DNA from: Hyparrhenia diplandra
Taxonomy: Eukaryota; Streptophyta; Magnoliopsida; Poales; Poaceae
Length of the DNA: 64,000 bases
NCBI GenBank assembly: GCA_015847255.1
Contig: JADLZK010013161.1
Coordinates: forward strand, 162,854-226,853
Reading direction: 5' to 3'
The notes under the pieces were generated by a model. The model worked only from the letters and a program-made list of their open reading frames with translations, had not been told where the DNA came from and searched no databases. Below are positions 1 through 10,800 of this stretch, in pieces (the first letter of the stretch is position 1; every line of letters begins with the position of its first letter). A program made the translations under genes and the position numbers.

Positions 1-345
1 TGGACCAACCTACAAGTGAAAAAAGAGACTGATCACTAGTAAGTCATCAAACAAGAATTGTAAAAAAAAAAATTGTATGTCCAGTTAAAGACATACATAA
101 TCAAAAACTCATAATGCATCAAGATTAGTATCATCAAATTAAATAGAACTAACATGGTTATGTTTACATGTTGTGCAATGGTACCTCAAATTCAAGAGGT
201 AGCAGGTGAAACATCTGATAGTATTTAGTTGCATCAACCAAATTAAAGCCCATATCACAGAAAATCAGTGCAAGAAACAAAGTATGCAACAACAGAACAG
301 TACAAGGAAGGAGAACTAGGAAACACGCCCAGAAGTGTCACTTAC

Positions 346-877
346 AGATTCTCCACTGAGATTCATATAAGTCTGGGGCTTGGCAAGAAGAATAGGGACT
401 CCATCAACCATCCCTGAATCAATGGTGAGGAAACCACATTCATTTAATCCTTTGTGTTAAGAAACAAAAACATGCATCACAAAATATGAGGAGTGATATT
501 CTTTTCTCAGGGTGCGTAATGGTGCCAAAACCTTCACCAAAGAGGGCTTTGAAGTAATGTGTAGTCAAGGGTATACCCTGGGATTGTGCAAATGCATCTA
601 TCATATCAAAACCCACCTGTGAGCAAACAATTTGCAAGAAAAATACAAGAATAAGTAAAGACATTGAGAAATTTTGAAATACAAGATGAGATGTGCAACT
701 TACGTTGTGCCTGGTGGATTGATACTTCTCACCAGGGTTGCCAAGACCGACAAATAACCATGGTTGTATTGGGGACAAGGACGAGGAAAAAGATGAATAT
801 GATGAGGATGTCTGAACAGTAGAAGTACACCATTTTGAAAGGAAGGGCATGAATCTATTCAAGGGCATCTCCTTCAT
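346..877 (-). CDS. Peptidyl-tRNA hydrolase, organellar type (5' three coding exons; gene runs off the left edge)
   Basis: Peptidyl-tRNA hydrolases cleave the ester bond of peptidyl-tRNAs that drop off ribosomes; plant members act in mitochondria or chloroplasts, and relatives such as CRS2 were recruited to chloroplast group II intron splicing. Three coding exons read on the minus strand: 877-704, 616-532 and 413-346. All junctions are GT-AG and their phases join without error. The 109 residues seen start with a basic, Ser-rich leader of about 38 residues that looks like a transit peptide. The family signature follows: FVGLGNPGEKY, TRHN (catalytic His), GFDMIDAF, then AKPQTYMNLSGES with the substrate-binding Asn. 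The catalytic Asp region lies downstream and is not in the window. A possible 30-nt exon near 182-211 has splice-like ends but does not match the family. The ATG at 877 sits just inside an exon with an acceptor at 906, so the 5' UTR is probably spliced. Family call is firm; PTH versus CRS2-like is not settled. Confidence 0.88.
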
Positions 878-1750
878 GGTTTATTCAATCAGAGCCATCC
901 AGATATCTAATGAGTCCAAAATCACACGTCAATGTCAGCAAAGTAAGACAAATTTGTTCTTGAAATACACCACAGTGAACCAGACAGGAAACGTATTATA
1001 AAAATATGAATTGAACACCCTAGCACATCCAACACTACCTTGTACATGCCAGAACAAGATCGACTTAAAACTTATAGTGCAGCAGAGGATCAGAAATTCA
1101 AAACTGAATGTGGCATATAATCTAGCAAGCTTAGGCATTTTATTGAACACCTTCAGGGCACTTGACACGGTAGTGCTGCACTGCTGCTCCCATCTTCTAG
1201 ATTCGTAGAAGCGCTTGCAATCACGAATCGCCTAAACTTTACATGCCAGAGCAGAGGCAGTTCAATCGGTACTTACCCCTGCTGCCGCCCTTGGCTTGGT
1301 GCACTGCTGGGCTGCTGCAGTGCTGCGCCGGACCGGCTTCTCCTGAGGCCTGACCTCCTATTCTGCAGCTGTCTGCGGGAGCTCGACCGACCCCTGACCC
1401 CGCAAGTCGCGCAGGCGGGCCTCTGATAGGCCACAGGGGCGCCGCCACACGCCCACCTAGCTACCTAGAATCGCCCGAATCGTCGCTCACCGTTAGGCCC
1501 ATCGATGGCAGCGCTCACAACCGCTCCCGCTCCCGCTCCCGCTCCCGTAGGCCGTAGCTCCGAAACTCCACTCACTCCCTAGTCCGCGATTCCTCGTTGG
1601 CTCCCGCTGCAGTTCGGTGCGGAGTAGACGACGACACGGCGGAGACTGAGAGGACTGCAGGCGGCGAAGAGGGGCGCGGGGGGAGAAGGTTGGCGCGGCG
1701 GATGGAGGCGGCGCGGGAAGAGGGCCACGGTTGTGGGCCACTGGGCCTGC
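878..1750 (-). promoter_or_regulatory. Putative 5' UTR intron, leader exon and promoter of the peptidyl-tRNA hydrolase gene
   Basis: Upstream of the start codon at 877 there is a good acceptor (CTCATTAG, exon from 906). About 590 bp further, near 1490, lies a matching donor (CTAACG before GTGAGC). Between about 1240 and 1750 the DNA is GC-rich with many CpGs, as at cereal transcription starts, and contains a short (GCTCCC)n hexamer repeat at about 1520-1548. Open frames here on both strands are products of GC-richness. I see no clear TATA box. The UTR intron is an inference from splice-site sequence only. Confidence 0.45.
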
Positions 1751-1879
1751 CGCTTGTAGGTATGGAGATGATTCGGGGCTTCTGTTGTCGGCTGTTGGCT
1801 GCTGTGGGCTACAGACAGTGGGCCGGCCTAGGGGGTGAGCTCAATGTAACCGTGGGCTGTGGGCCGGCCTAAGCATTTC

Positions 1880-2762
1880 AACACATAACTCAAAAAATAA
1901 TATAAAAAAAAAAATCTGAGAATTGCATAATCCCATCCAAACAGACGATTTTTAAAGCATTTCAAGTTCAACACATAGCTTCCTAGATGCGTAGGGGCAA
2001 AGCTTCATTGTATTATTCCAACCGCTGGATTTTCGCTTCGGCGAGTTGTAACAAAAATCATCTTCTTAGTAAAGAGATGTGCAAGCCTTCCGCTTATTTG
2101 AGAAAAAAAAATAGCTTCCTATAATCCGTTGAAACTTAATAAGGGGTGATTAGTATAACTAGTTTCTAAAAGAATCATTACCCCTCCAAAATAACGGCAC
2201 CTAACTGATCACCAGATATGTTTGTCTTGTCAGTCATGCACACGAGGAGGAAGCCATGGAGGAGGGGCTCACGCATGGGCGGCCATGCGTGCACCGGACC
2301 TTGCTAGCTCGATCAACTATGAGCTAGCTAGATAATCTCAGTTCTCCTAGGTCTCGCTGTTTGCTTCCCCTTTGGACGGAACGGCAGCCAAAAGTAGGAA
2401 TCATTCATGTGCGCAGCACAGCACAGCCGCGGCTATGATTAGCTTAGCTCTAAAGCCCAAAGTGTCTCGCGCAGACCACGTTCTCCCCTCAAACCCAAAG
2501 TAAGCAAGCGCCTAATTCTGATCCTCTTTTGCGCTACCAAGCAATATAATGCAAGCAGCTGCCAACGACGCTTCTACCTCGCTTTTCCCAGCAACAAAAT
2601 GTTTGTATATTTATGGTATAAGCTAATAAGCATCGACCGGCTGATCGGCACCGCCCATGATGAGCTCAGAAAGCTAATCGCTCGCTGCTGCGTTTTTTTT
2701 TTAAAGAAAAATAGTTAAATCCTGCTTTGTGAATATAATGGGACTCTCGCGGTGAGAACACA
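1880..2762. other. Intergenic, no gene seen
   Basis: AT-rich to mixed DNA between the peptidyl-tRNA hydrolase promoter and the Harbinger-type element. I see no exon structure, RNA gene or clear repeat in it. Confidence 0.5.
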
Positions 2763-2765
2763 TAA

Positions 2766-3975
2766 GGGCATGTACAACAGTGAGACAACTCGCTGTGTCT
2801 GTAAGGTCTTAGAATTTACAATATAGGCGGCTAAACAGACGGTACCGGTGACAACCCACGCATTTCATCGTCTATTTTTTGTCTACAAAACGTTTAATGT
2901 TTTGTATGTTGCCACGATCAATCATGAATATCAATTTATATACCATTGTGTTGCTAATTGATACACAACAAATCCTTTCTATATGGATACGATGGATCAT
3001 GGACAGGAGGTGCATTCCAATTGATTGCAATTCAGAAAGAACAATTTCACATAACTGGCATTATGACAGGTTCCAACTGACAGAACTAGCATTATGTCCT
3101 TGCCGTCCAGAATCTCACCATGGCTTCCTTCTTTATCTCCTTTTCCTTGCTAATAGAAACATTCATTCAATAGAAATATCCAGTTATCAGTAACTAAAAA
3201 TAATGATCCTAGAAATATATCATTGCCATCTAGCAGCTAGAGAAAAATTCAGTGACCAAGAGACGGAGATCCAGCGCCACCGTCCAGCAGGTCGTACAGG
3301 CGGAGGAAGCGCCGCCGGAACAGGTGCCCTCGCTCTAATCTCTTTGGAGTGGCAGTCGTGACCTGGGGGCGCCGCGCCATCCGCCTGCTCCATCCCGCAC
3401 GTGGTGGTGCCGCCATTTGCCGACGGGATCCAGCCGACGAGCACGTCCGGCCAGCGCGCCGCCGGCTCCGCTCGTCCTCCTCCAGCCTTTGTTGTTGGTC
3501 GGCCAGCAACGCTCGCTCTCCACGGATCGACTCTGCCCCTCCCTCCCCGCCGCGCCCTGGTGCCGGTGCCCTGCTTGCCGTGCCCTTCTCCGATCCCGAT
3601 TCCCGACACTGCCTGCTCGCCGAGGAGCGGCTCTGCTCCGCCGCACCCTGCCCCGCTCTGTTGCCGGCGCCCTTCTCGCCACGTCTTGCCTCGGTGCCCG
3701 GCGGCGAGCCGTGCTCGAAGACGAAGGCGCGAAGACAGCTTCGGTGGGGATTTTTGGCGCGATTTTCCCTCTCGTGCGCGCAGCTGGATCCCCGCGGCGT
3801 CGCCTCAAGTCGACGGCTTCCTACAACACCGTGCTGGTCGTCGACTTCGCGTTGGAGCACGAGCCCTGGCCGTCGTCTCACGACGCGACGGCTCCGTTCT
3901 CTCTCCAACGAACGAGGGGGCTTCTGTAAAATTACCCTCTCGAGACGACGGCCAGAACTGCCGTTGTACGTGCCC
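2766..3975. mobile_element. Non-autonomous PIF/Harbinger-like DNA transposon with GC-rich interior
   Basis: The left end begins GGGCATGTACAACAG. The reverse complement of the right end begins GGGCACGTACAACGG, giving 15-bp terminal inverted repeats with two mismatches. Both ends are flanked by the trinucleotide TAA (2763-2765 and 3976-3978), the 3-bp target duplication typical of PIF/Harbinger and Tourist elements. The element is 1210 bp. The left 450 bp is AT-rich, while 3250-3960 is strongly GC-rich with overlapping open frames on both strands and no recognisable protein. No transposase or Myb-like gene is present, so it is non-autonomous. The GC-rich block could be a captured gene piece or a GC-rich repeat; I cannot say which. 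Confidence 0.7.
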
Positions 3976-3978
3976 TAA

Positions 3979-6085
3979 CAGTACTAACGTCGATGCTGAT
4001 CGAGACTCGCTCTAAGAACACATAAACACAAGCATTCTCTGATAGTAGTACTTAAGAGCAACCATCAGAATTCAGTTTAATTTGCAGAGATAAAATTGTG
4101 CAGATAAAGCGTCGATCAGTTTTGATTTTTTGAAAGAGTAGACTATGATTGCATCAGAAATTCAGAATAGACAGACGAGGCGAGGCGAGGATAGGTGATG
4201 GATCGATCGATCGATCTGCGAGTCCAAGCAAGGATGATGAGCTCGTTGCTGCTTTATATTTTCTTCTGGTCGGCCATGACCACCGGGCCGGCCAGCGGCC
4301 AGGCCAGCCACTTGGCGTGCCTACGCCGCCGCCTAATGATTCGAAGCTTCCCCATCGTTGCGCCTGTGCGCCCAATTAAGACAGGAAACTAACCTTGGCT
4401 GTTCTGCCTCTGAGGCGCTACCTCCTGGAGTATACGGAGTAGCTAGCTAGCTAACCACTGCTCTGTCATGTGTGCTCGGCTCTTCCTGCGTGTCCAGTCG
4501 CTTCGATCGATCGGCTACATCTCATCTTCTCCCAAAATTTCAGGTATCTGCCAGCCGCCGGTCGTCAGTTAGTTGTAGCAATGGCAATCCAGCAGCTAGG
4601 GAGACTGGGAAACATGTCTGCCTGTCCGTCCCTGTTCTCAAAAGCATGCAATCCGACAAAATGTTAGTAGCTGTCAGCTTCCATCAATCACACACGCTGC
4701 AGCTTGCAGCTTCGGCTTCCATCCTATACTACAGTGCAGCGTCCAATCTTTTTCAGTTAAGCAAACAGTGAGCCCAAGAAAGAGCTTTACAGTTAAGCGA
4801 TATGTTCGTACAGAGGTTTCAATTTTGTTTGAAATTTTAATTTCGCGTGTATATATATGTATAGCATGCACGTAGCAGCACAGTTACGAATTAATTCAAA
4901 ATATTATTCAATTCGTCAATCTTTTCATTTTTTTTTTTTTTTTTTTGGCGAGGCTCAAGAGCGCACCTAGCGAGAGAGAGAGCGAGAGAGAGAGAGGAGC
5001 ACTTGTGTTGTGACTGTCTTCGTAATCACCTAGCATCATTATTATGCATCCCCTAGCCAGTTTGGTAACTAAGTGATAGAATAGGATAGGACTAAAATAA
5101 AATATAAGATCCTTTTTGCTACAAAAATATATAGTATACTATAATGGACACGAGCGAATCGAATAGATAGAGGAACTAAAAGCAAGCATCTCTGCGTTGC
5201 CCATGTCGACCTTTGTCAAAAAAACACCAAAATGCTTCTGCACTTTTGCCATCTCTCCTATGATTTCCTGTCTGACCCCGGCAGACACTTTACACTCACA
5301 CACTGTGAAATGGAATAATCACCGAATAGATAGTAGGCACATATATATACAATTACTACTAAATATTAGGCCGCAGTTATTAAGTTACCAACTGGTAGGT
5401 GAATGATTTGTGTAGCAATGCAGTTCGGCATGCACATTTAGAAACGTGGCCAATAGGCAATAGCCCAATAAAACGCTGGCATGCTAAGCTTTCCAGGCAA
5501 TTTTTGCATGACAAATAATACCGAATCTCTCTCTCTCTTGTTAATTTGCTCTTGTTATTATAACTATATAATAGTAGTAGTGTTTGCTTCTCTTTCGCCT
5601 CAAGCCCTACTTTTGATCCCTCCTTGCGCCTAATAAAATCCATGGGTTAGCACTTGCCATCATGATGCATAGATCGAGCTTTTCATCACTTTCTTAATCG
5701 AACAACAATGCTGCTGGTGGCCGGTTCACGGGAATCCAGCTAGTCATTGCATGCAACAACTAAGATATCAATCTTATTTTGCAAAGCATAAAATAAGATA
5801 ACAAAATAAAATCCCAACCACCATGGGCCATGGCCTCATCACTGAAGAAACCTAACGGAACCTGTTTGGAACGCACGACACGAACACATAAATCAGTTCA
5901 TTTTCATAGGAAAAAAAATACGGGAATGGGGAAACTTCCCGCGTTCAGAATAAGGCGTAAGATAATATTCTCTTATCCTCCATTTCATAATTATTTTTTG
6001 TAGTAGGACACCTCTTTGAGTACATCACCTCTAAAATATTTCATGGAGACATGATTTGATTGGTCCTAAATTAGCAGCTTGGAAT
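3979..6085. other. Intergenic, low-complexity tracts only
   Basis: No gene recognised. Contents are a GATC-rich stretch at about 4200-4215, a poly-T run near 4928-4946, a GA-rich microsatellite at about 4970-4996 and scattered AT-rich sequence. Confidence 0.5.
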
Positions 6086-6089
6086 GAAC

Positions 6090-6880
6090 TATACATCCAC
6101 GCATTGCTAATATTTTGCTTACACAAGAGCCTCACGTGTTCCACCCGGAACTTGGACTCAAAGGGACATTTCTTGGTGAAATCACATTACTCGGCTTAGA
6201 TTTGTGTAGATGTAACCAACTTATATAAAAATATTTGGAAGTTAAAGGTTCCATTAAATTTTTTTTTTCTTTGGTATCATCGTCGAGGAGTGATTCTAAC
6301 AAAGAATAACTTAGCCAAATGCAATTGGTATGGCAGTGAAAAGTGTTCCTTTTGCCAAAAAACAAAGAGACAATTAAACACCTTTTCTTTGAATGTCGCT
6401 TTACCTATGTGATTTTAGGCCTGCATAAATATCTTCCTCAACCTCGTAGTATTCTTCATATGTTTGGGAGTTGGCTACAGGGTTTTGAGAGGATTTTACA
6501 ACCTTTAGTTTTGCTGGGATCAGTAGCTACTTGTTGGTCGCTATGGTTATTCAGAAATAATTTGGTGTTTGAAAGAAAACATTGCTATTCTACTTTGCAG
6601 GTGGGGCTGGCTTCGTACCTAGGCTATCATCCAGAAGCATACTTCATAGGCTTTGGTTGTGGCGGCATTGCGACAATTGGCGCAAATGGTCACATTGTTT
6701 TTTCTCCGGCCACATATGTGGCTCTAGTCTTAGGATTGATTGTCATTAGAATGTTGGGCAATTTTTGTTATTTGTTTGGTTCAGGTTGTGTGCTTTTGTA
6801 GTGGCCGAAAGTGGGTTTACAACTATTGATCAACTCAATGGAATGATTATGAATTTATAAAATCCTCCCTTTTCCAAAAA
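6090..6880 (+). mobile_element. Degenerate LINE (non-LTR retrotransposon) 3' fragment with zf-RVT remnant
   Basis: Translated across several frame shifts, the plus strand gives pieces typical of the zinc-binding region at the C-terminus of plant L1-type reverse transcriptase polyproteins. In order: FRWNLTSKGHF, WKLKVPLNFFFLWYHRRG, LTKNNLAKCNWYGSEKCSFC and ETIKHLFFECRFTYV. This Cys/His domain (zf-RVT) follows the reverse transcriptase in such LINEs. The frame is interrupted by stops and frameshifts, and no polymerase motifs are present, so it is a dead 3' fragment. It ends near an A-rich run at about 6870-6885. Confidence 0.6.
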
Positions 6881-6899
6881 AGGAAGTAGGCCACCTCTA

Positions 6900-7295
6900 T
6901 CTCTCTCAAAGTGAGTCAAGATTCTTTGTTATGACGAGTGATGGAAATTCATCGTCATCTTCTTCTTTAAGATTTTTAAACTCGGTAATCATCTTCTGCT
7001 TTTGCATGGACCATTCTTTTGTGTTTGGTTGAATCTTTCCTTGTTTAGTCGTCCAGCAGGGGGTGGTACTAATTTTCTCAGTGCCCTTTTAGGCTAATTT
7101 AACATAGCTCCGAGATCCATGTTGGGTATGTAATTTGAAGACCAAATGAAGGTGGATCAAATATTTATGCTTAGTCAAATGTAATAATAAAATATAAATA
7201 AATAGGTCACGTAAATACACTTAAAATGCATGCTTCCAATTCCATAGATACCCAGCTGTAGGAAATTCATAGATTTTTTTAGAGCTATAGCTATG
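6900..7295. other. Intergenic, nothing recognised
   Basis: AT-rich sequence between the LINE remnant and the SINE. No gene or repeat structure seen. Confidence 0.4.
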
Positions 7296-7298
7296 CCG

Positions 7299-7492
7299 AA
7301 CACGAACGAGCGAGTAGCTCGGTGGCTAACGTCTCGGTGTGAGAGCTGCCCGCCAGAGTTCGATCCCTGGGATCGCAACTTTGGTGTCTCACCTAAGCAT
7401 GACCCTAAATAAAATTTGTTGCCTCCTTATGTGATCGTTGCTCTGGTCAGAACAAATATATGTGTGTGTTCCCAGTTAAGAGACTAAAAAAA
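7299..7492 (+). mobile_element. tRNA-derived SINE
   Basis: A tRNA-like head has an A-box-like stretch (TAGCTCGGTGGCTAACG) followed about 35 bp later by a B-box (GAGTTCGATCC). A tRNA-unrelated body follows and ends in GTTAAGAGACT plus an A-run. This layout, about 190 bp long, is that of a Pol III-transcribed grass SINE. I did not find a convincing target-site duplication, so the ends are approximate and the subfamily is unknown. Confidence 0.6.
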
Positions 7493-7499
7493 GCTCAAA

Positions 7500-9845
7500 C
7501 AGGACCTTCGTACACCCCTCTTACATTTTGTAAGGCCCTGTTTGGATACCTTGTGATTAATAATTTTAATAATAATCAAAACTTGATCCAAACAAGATTG
7601 ACTGTACAATGAGTTTTTTTATAATAAAACCTTTGATTACCATGATCCAATAATCTAGGTGAGACCAAGTTTCAAGGGATTATGTGCCCAACTTGATTTT
7701 CTCACTTCAACCAACCATAATATAGAGATTCAAACACTAATCCTTATAATCATTAATCTCGATTGTAATAATTTTGTGCATAGGCTTGAGTTTGACTCCC
7801 CGGGAGCGAATAAAACAGTTCTGATATAAAAAAATAAAAAAAAAAAAGGTTAGGATTTTTTTTTACTGACTTTGGTCAAAATAATTTTGTGCATAAATAC
7901 AATTGTTCATGCTTGATGATGAGAATGTTAGCTTAGATACATTTTAGGAATAATATAAGTGCACCTCATGACTAGCCCATTAGAATGTACATGAAAACTG
8001 GTCCATTTGGAGCATAGTATCTTTCCCCTATTCATAAGGAAGGGGAACCGTTCTTTTCATGCAAAAGGTTAAATTGTTTCCTTTAAGAAAACTTGGGAAT
8101 TTCACAAAATTTGTTTATTTTCATAAAAAACATATGAAACATGAAAAAAAAAAATCCAGTGTTCAAATTGGGACCAAAAATTCTTATAATACTCTTTTTT
8201 GGTTTTAAATTTTTATAGAAAGAAATAAACCTTTTTGACGCGTGGCACAAGCCCACATGTAAGAAGGACATTAATATATGTTCGTATCCCCATAAACACA
8301 CAGCTACTGCCGCAAATGATTTGCTTGCCACACATGATTTGCTCCGCCTCGCAAGGCACCCATTCATGAAAAAGCAGAATGGCAGAAGGCACAACTCGTG
8401 CAATACTATATCCAAAAGGTAGCCATTTGCACACAGGGATCATCGGCCCACAAAGGCTTGATTAAAAATTAGTATTATATTAGGAGGCAGTATCACAGCA
8501 GCGATCTGATAGCATATATAGCATGCCGGATCAATGTGCAAAATTTAACCATATAGACGAAGGTGGAAACATGTGCATCATAGGTTCATCACTTCATAAC
8601 AGGGGTCTGTCTAATCCTATCAGGTGTGTGTACGGAGCATATGAGGAAAACAAGGGCTAAACAGTCAGCCAGCCACTTTGGCACAGCCTCCAAGCCTCTA
8701 TTCCTAGTTTTACTGTATGCCACACGCTTTTTATACAATGCCATATGGAGAGATCCAGAGAGAGAGAGAGACTATCATTTACAACGTACTGTCTCCATAT
8801 TTCCAAGTATCTAGGATTCAGCAGCTACTTCTTAGGTGAAAGGAACATCTTCATAAAACTTTTGCACCATGCAAGTTAATTAGGTCAGCAAGATGATCCT
8901 TTTCCAACCTACATTCTAGAAACAAATGTCGTTTCTTAGCTTCCAAACATTCCAAAGAGCAACAACATTAACTATGCTCAGCTAAGTCAAGCTTTGTAAA
9001 GCTTAAGAAGCAACTATTCAAATTATACAGTTCATAGGTAAATCTGTACAACTAGATTCACGTCCATACATATTAAAATATCAATGGATTTTAGTAGCAA
9101 TTGATGATATATTACTGTAAGAATAATTGACAGTCCAAATACACAAAAATGGGAGCTGCGGGGGAATGACGTCCCCACGGGTATTTTTTAAGAAGAAGAA
9201 CTTCTCACGTACCTCGTGGAAAACCCCAAACCCCAGTCCTATCCATATATAACGGCTTTGCATCACGGGCCATGGAGCTCGTGTTGGAATGTGTCATGAT
9301 AAAGTTGAAACATCACAGTTGCCATCAAAAAAGGGGTGAGGAGGTACACTTCCTAGTGAGGTTGAGCCCGCCCCTACCCATATTTCAAGAGCCCTAACTA
9401 TCACCCGTCTCGTCGGCCCAATGCCCCAACCCGAAGTCACGACGAGAAGATGATATGCAACTTATGCACGGATCTACGATAGCGCCTGAACCCATGTGAA
9501 CTTGTTTGTGTCGTCAACTCAACCTGCCCGACCTTTTTCATAATGTCACCAATTTCCACCCATCCATGCGTATTAAAACCAGCCCAAAAAAAACCCATCA
9601 ATCCCCCGCCCCATTAGCAGGAGTATGAAGAGGAGAAACACAACAGAATGGGTGAGATGTGATGCTAGACTCTAAAAACTCATAGAGGGCAGGCAGGGCA
9701 TTGAGTTGTGGGGGTCTTGGCCATGTTTATTGAACTAGGGGGCGTAGGAGAATTTTTCCTCCCGTGCAGCATATACATATATTTGCTAGTGAAGTGTAAA
9801 GATACTCCCCAAATCTTAAATTTTAAGTCATTCTAGCTTTTTGAG
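7500..9845. other. Intergenic, repeat debris
   Basis: No gene recognised. A solitary transposon-like end (GGCCCTGTTTGGATACC) lies at about 7545 without a visible partner. A retroposon-like A-rich tail lies near 7790-7850, and a short (GA)n microsatellite at about 8757-8771. Confidence 0.4.
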
Positions 9846-9848
9846 ATA

Positions 9849-10076
9849 CTCCTTCCATTCATAAATATATGTCGTTTATGCTTTTCAAAAAAATAACTTC
9901 AATTAGATATATTAAAAAATAATATTTATATTATATAATTAGTATCATTGAAAAGATCTTTGAAACTAATTTTTTTAAGAAATTTATTTGAAGATATAAT
10001 ATTGCACGTATTTTCTTCAAATCGAGTTAAATTGTGGCATTACAGAAACAACGATAGATAAAAAGGACGAAGAGAG
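9849..10076. mobile_element. Stowaway-like MITE
   Basis: The left end CTCCTTCCATTCATAAATAT and the reverse complement of the right end (CTCTCTTCGTCCTTTTTATC) are diverged inverted repeats of the CTCCCTCCGT class. TA dinucleotides flank both ends (9847-9848 and 10077-10078), as for mariner/Stowaway insertions. No coding capacity. Confidence 0.65.
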
Positions 10077-10079
10077 TAC

Positions 10080-10800
10080 ATAGTTTTTGATATACACATA
10101 AATAATTAAATATATATATACATATCTAAAAATTCAGAGCGAGTTACAATTCAGAACCGTGGGAGTAGAAAACTCTAGCACATTTTACAGATATGCACGT
10201 TTCTAATATAATCTCATCCCAAACACATTGGATTGAACCAGGACTGGAATGAACGAACCGCATGATTGCAGCCCTCCCGGCAGCTCGCCCCAGCAGCATC
10301 ATCAGGAAGCGGTCGTTAGGAGAATGTAACAGCCTACGCTACGAGCATGATAACATCTCAAGGGGAAAAGCCGATGTGAATATGTATATGATGCTCCCTG
10401 TCCCTCTTTTTCACAATTTCTTATAATAACCATGGACTCCTAACTCATGGCTTTGCCCCCTGCCGAATGGCTTTGCAGTCCAAGCCGTCATCATCAGACA
10501 TTCAGACCTCCATGGCTACGGCTAGGCTAGCCGTAGTAGGAGTATTCTGAATTGAACTGCGGCCCTTGGCCATGGGCATCAGATTTGGAATGGATTTCTC
10601 TCTGCACGCACTCCCACACCGCACACTCACCACCACTTTCTTAAAAAGCACTAGTAGGAGTACTTGTACTAATAAGCTGCACTGTCCTCTGTCCTGACGC
10701 CCACGTAAACATATTTAGGCGTGCATCCCTTTGCAGTGTTTGCTTAGCTTCATTGGGGAGAGAGAAAGGAGAGGACTCCGACTAGCAGAGGAGAGAGACA
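10080..10800 (+). promoter_or_regulatory. Intergenic and promoter region of the NPH3-like gene
   Basis: No other gene is visible between the MITE and the ATG at 10801. The last 60 bp are purine-rich (GGAGAGAGAAAGGAGAGGAC, then GCAGAGGAGAGAGACA), a common 5'-UTR feature in cereals. I could not identify a convincing TATA box. Confidence 0.35.

Noticed and set aside
182..211. A 30-nt candidate exon of the peptidyl-tRNA hydrolase gene
   Set aside because: It has AG and GT at its ends, but the translation does not resemble the family sequence expected after the NLSGES motif.
1493..1741. 82-codon minus-strand frame rich in Pro and Ser-Gly
   Set aside because: Looks like a 5'-leader/CpG region with a (GCTCCC)n repeat; it does not splice in frame to the peptidyl-tRNA hydrolase exons in any way I could support.
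3220..4015. Several overlapping open frames of 130-219 codons on both strands
   Set aside because: They lie inside a GC-rich transposon interior, overlap each other on both strands, have Arg/Pro/Ala-rich translations and match no family.
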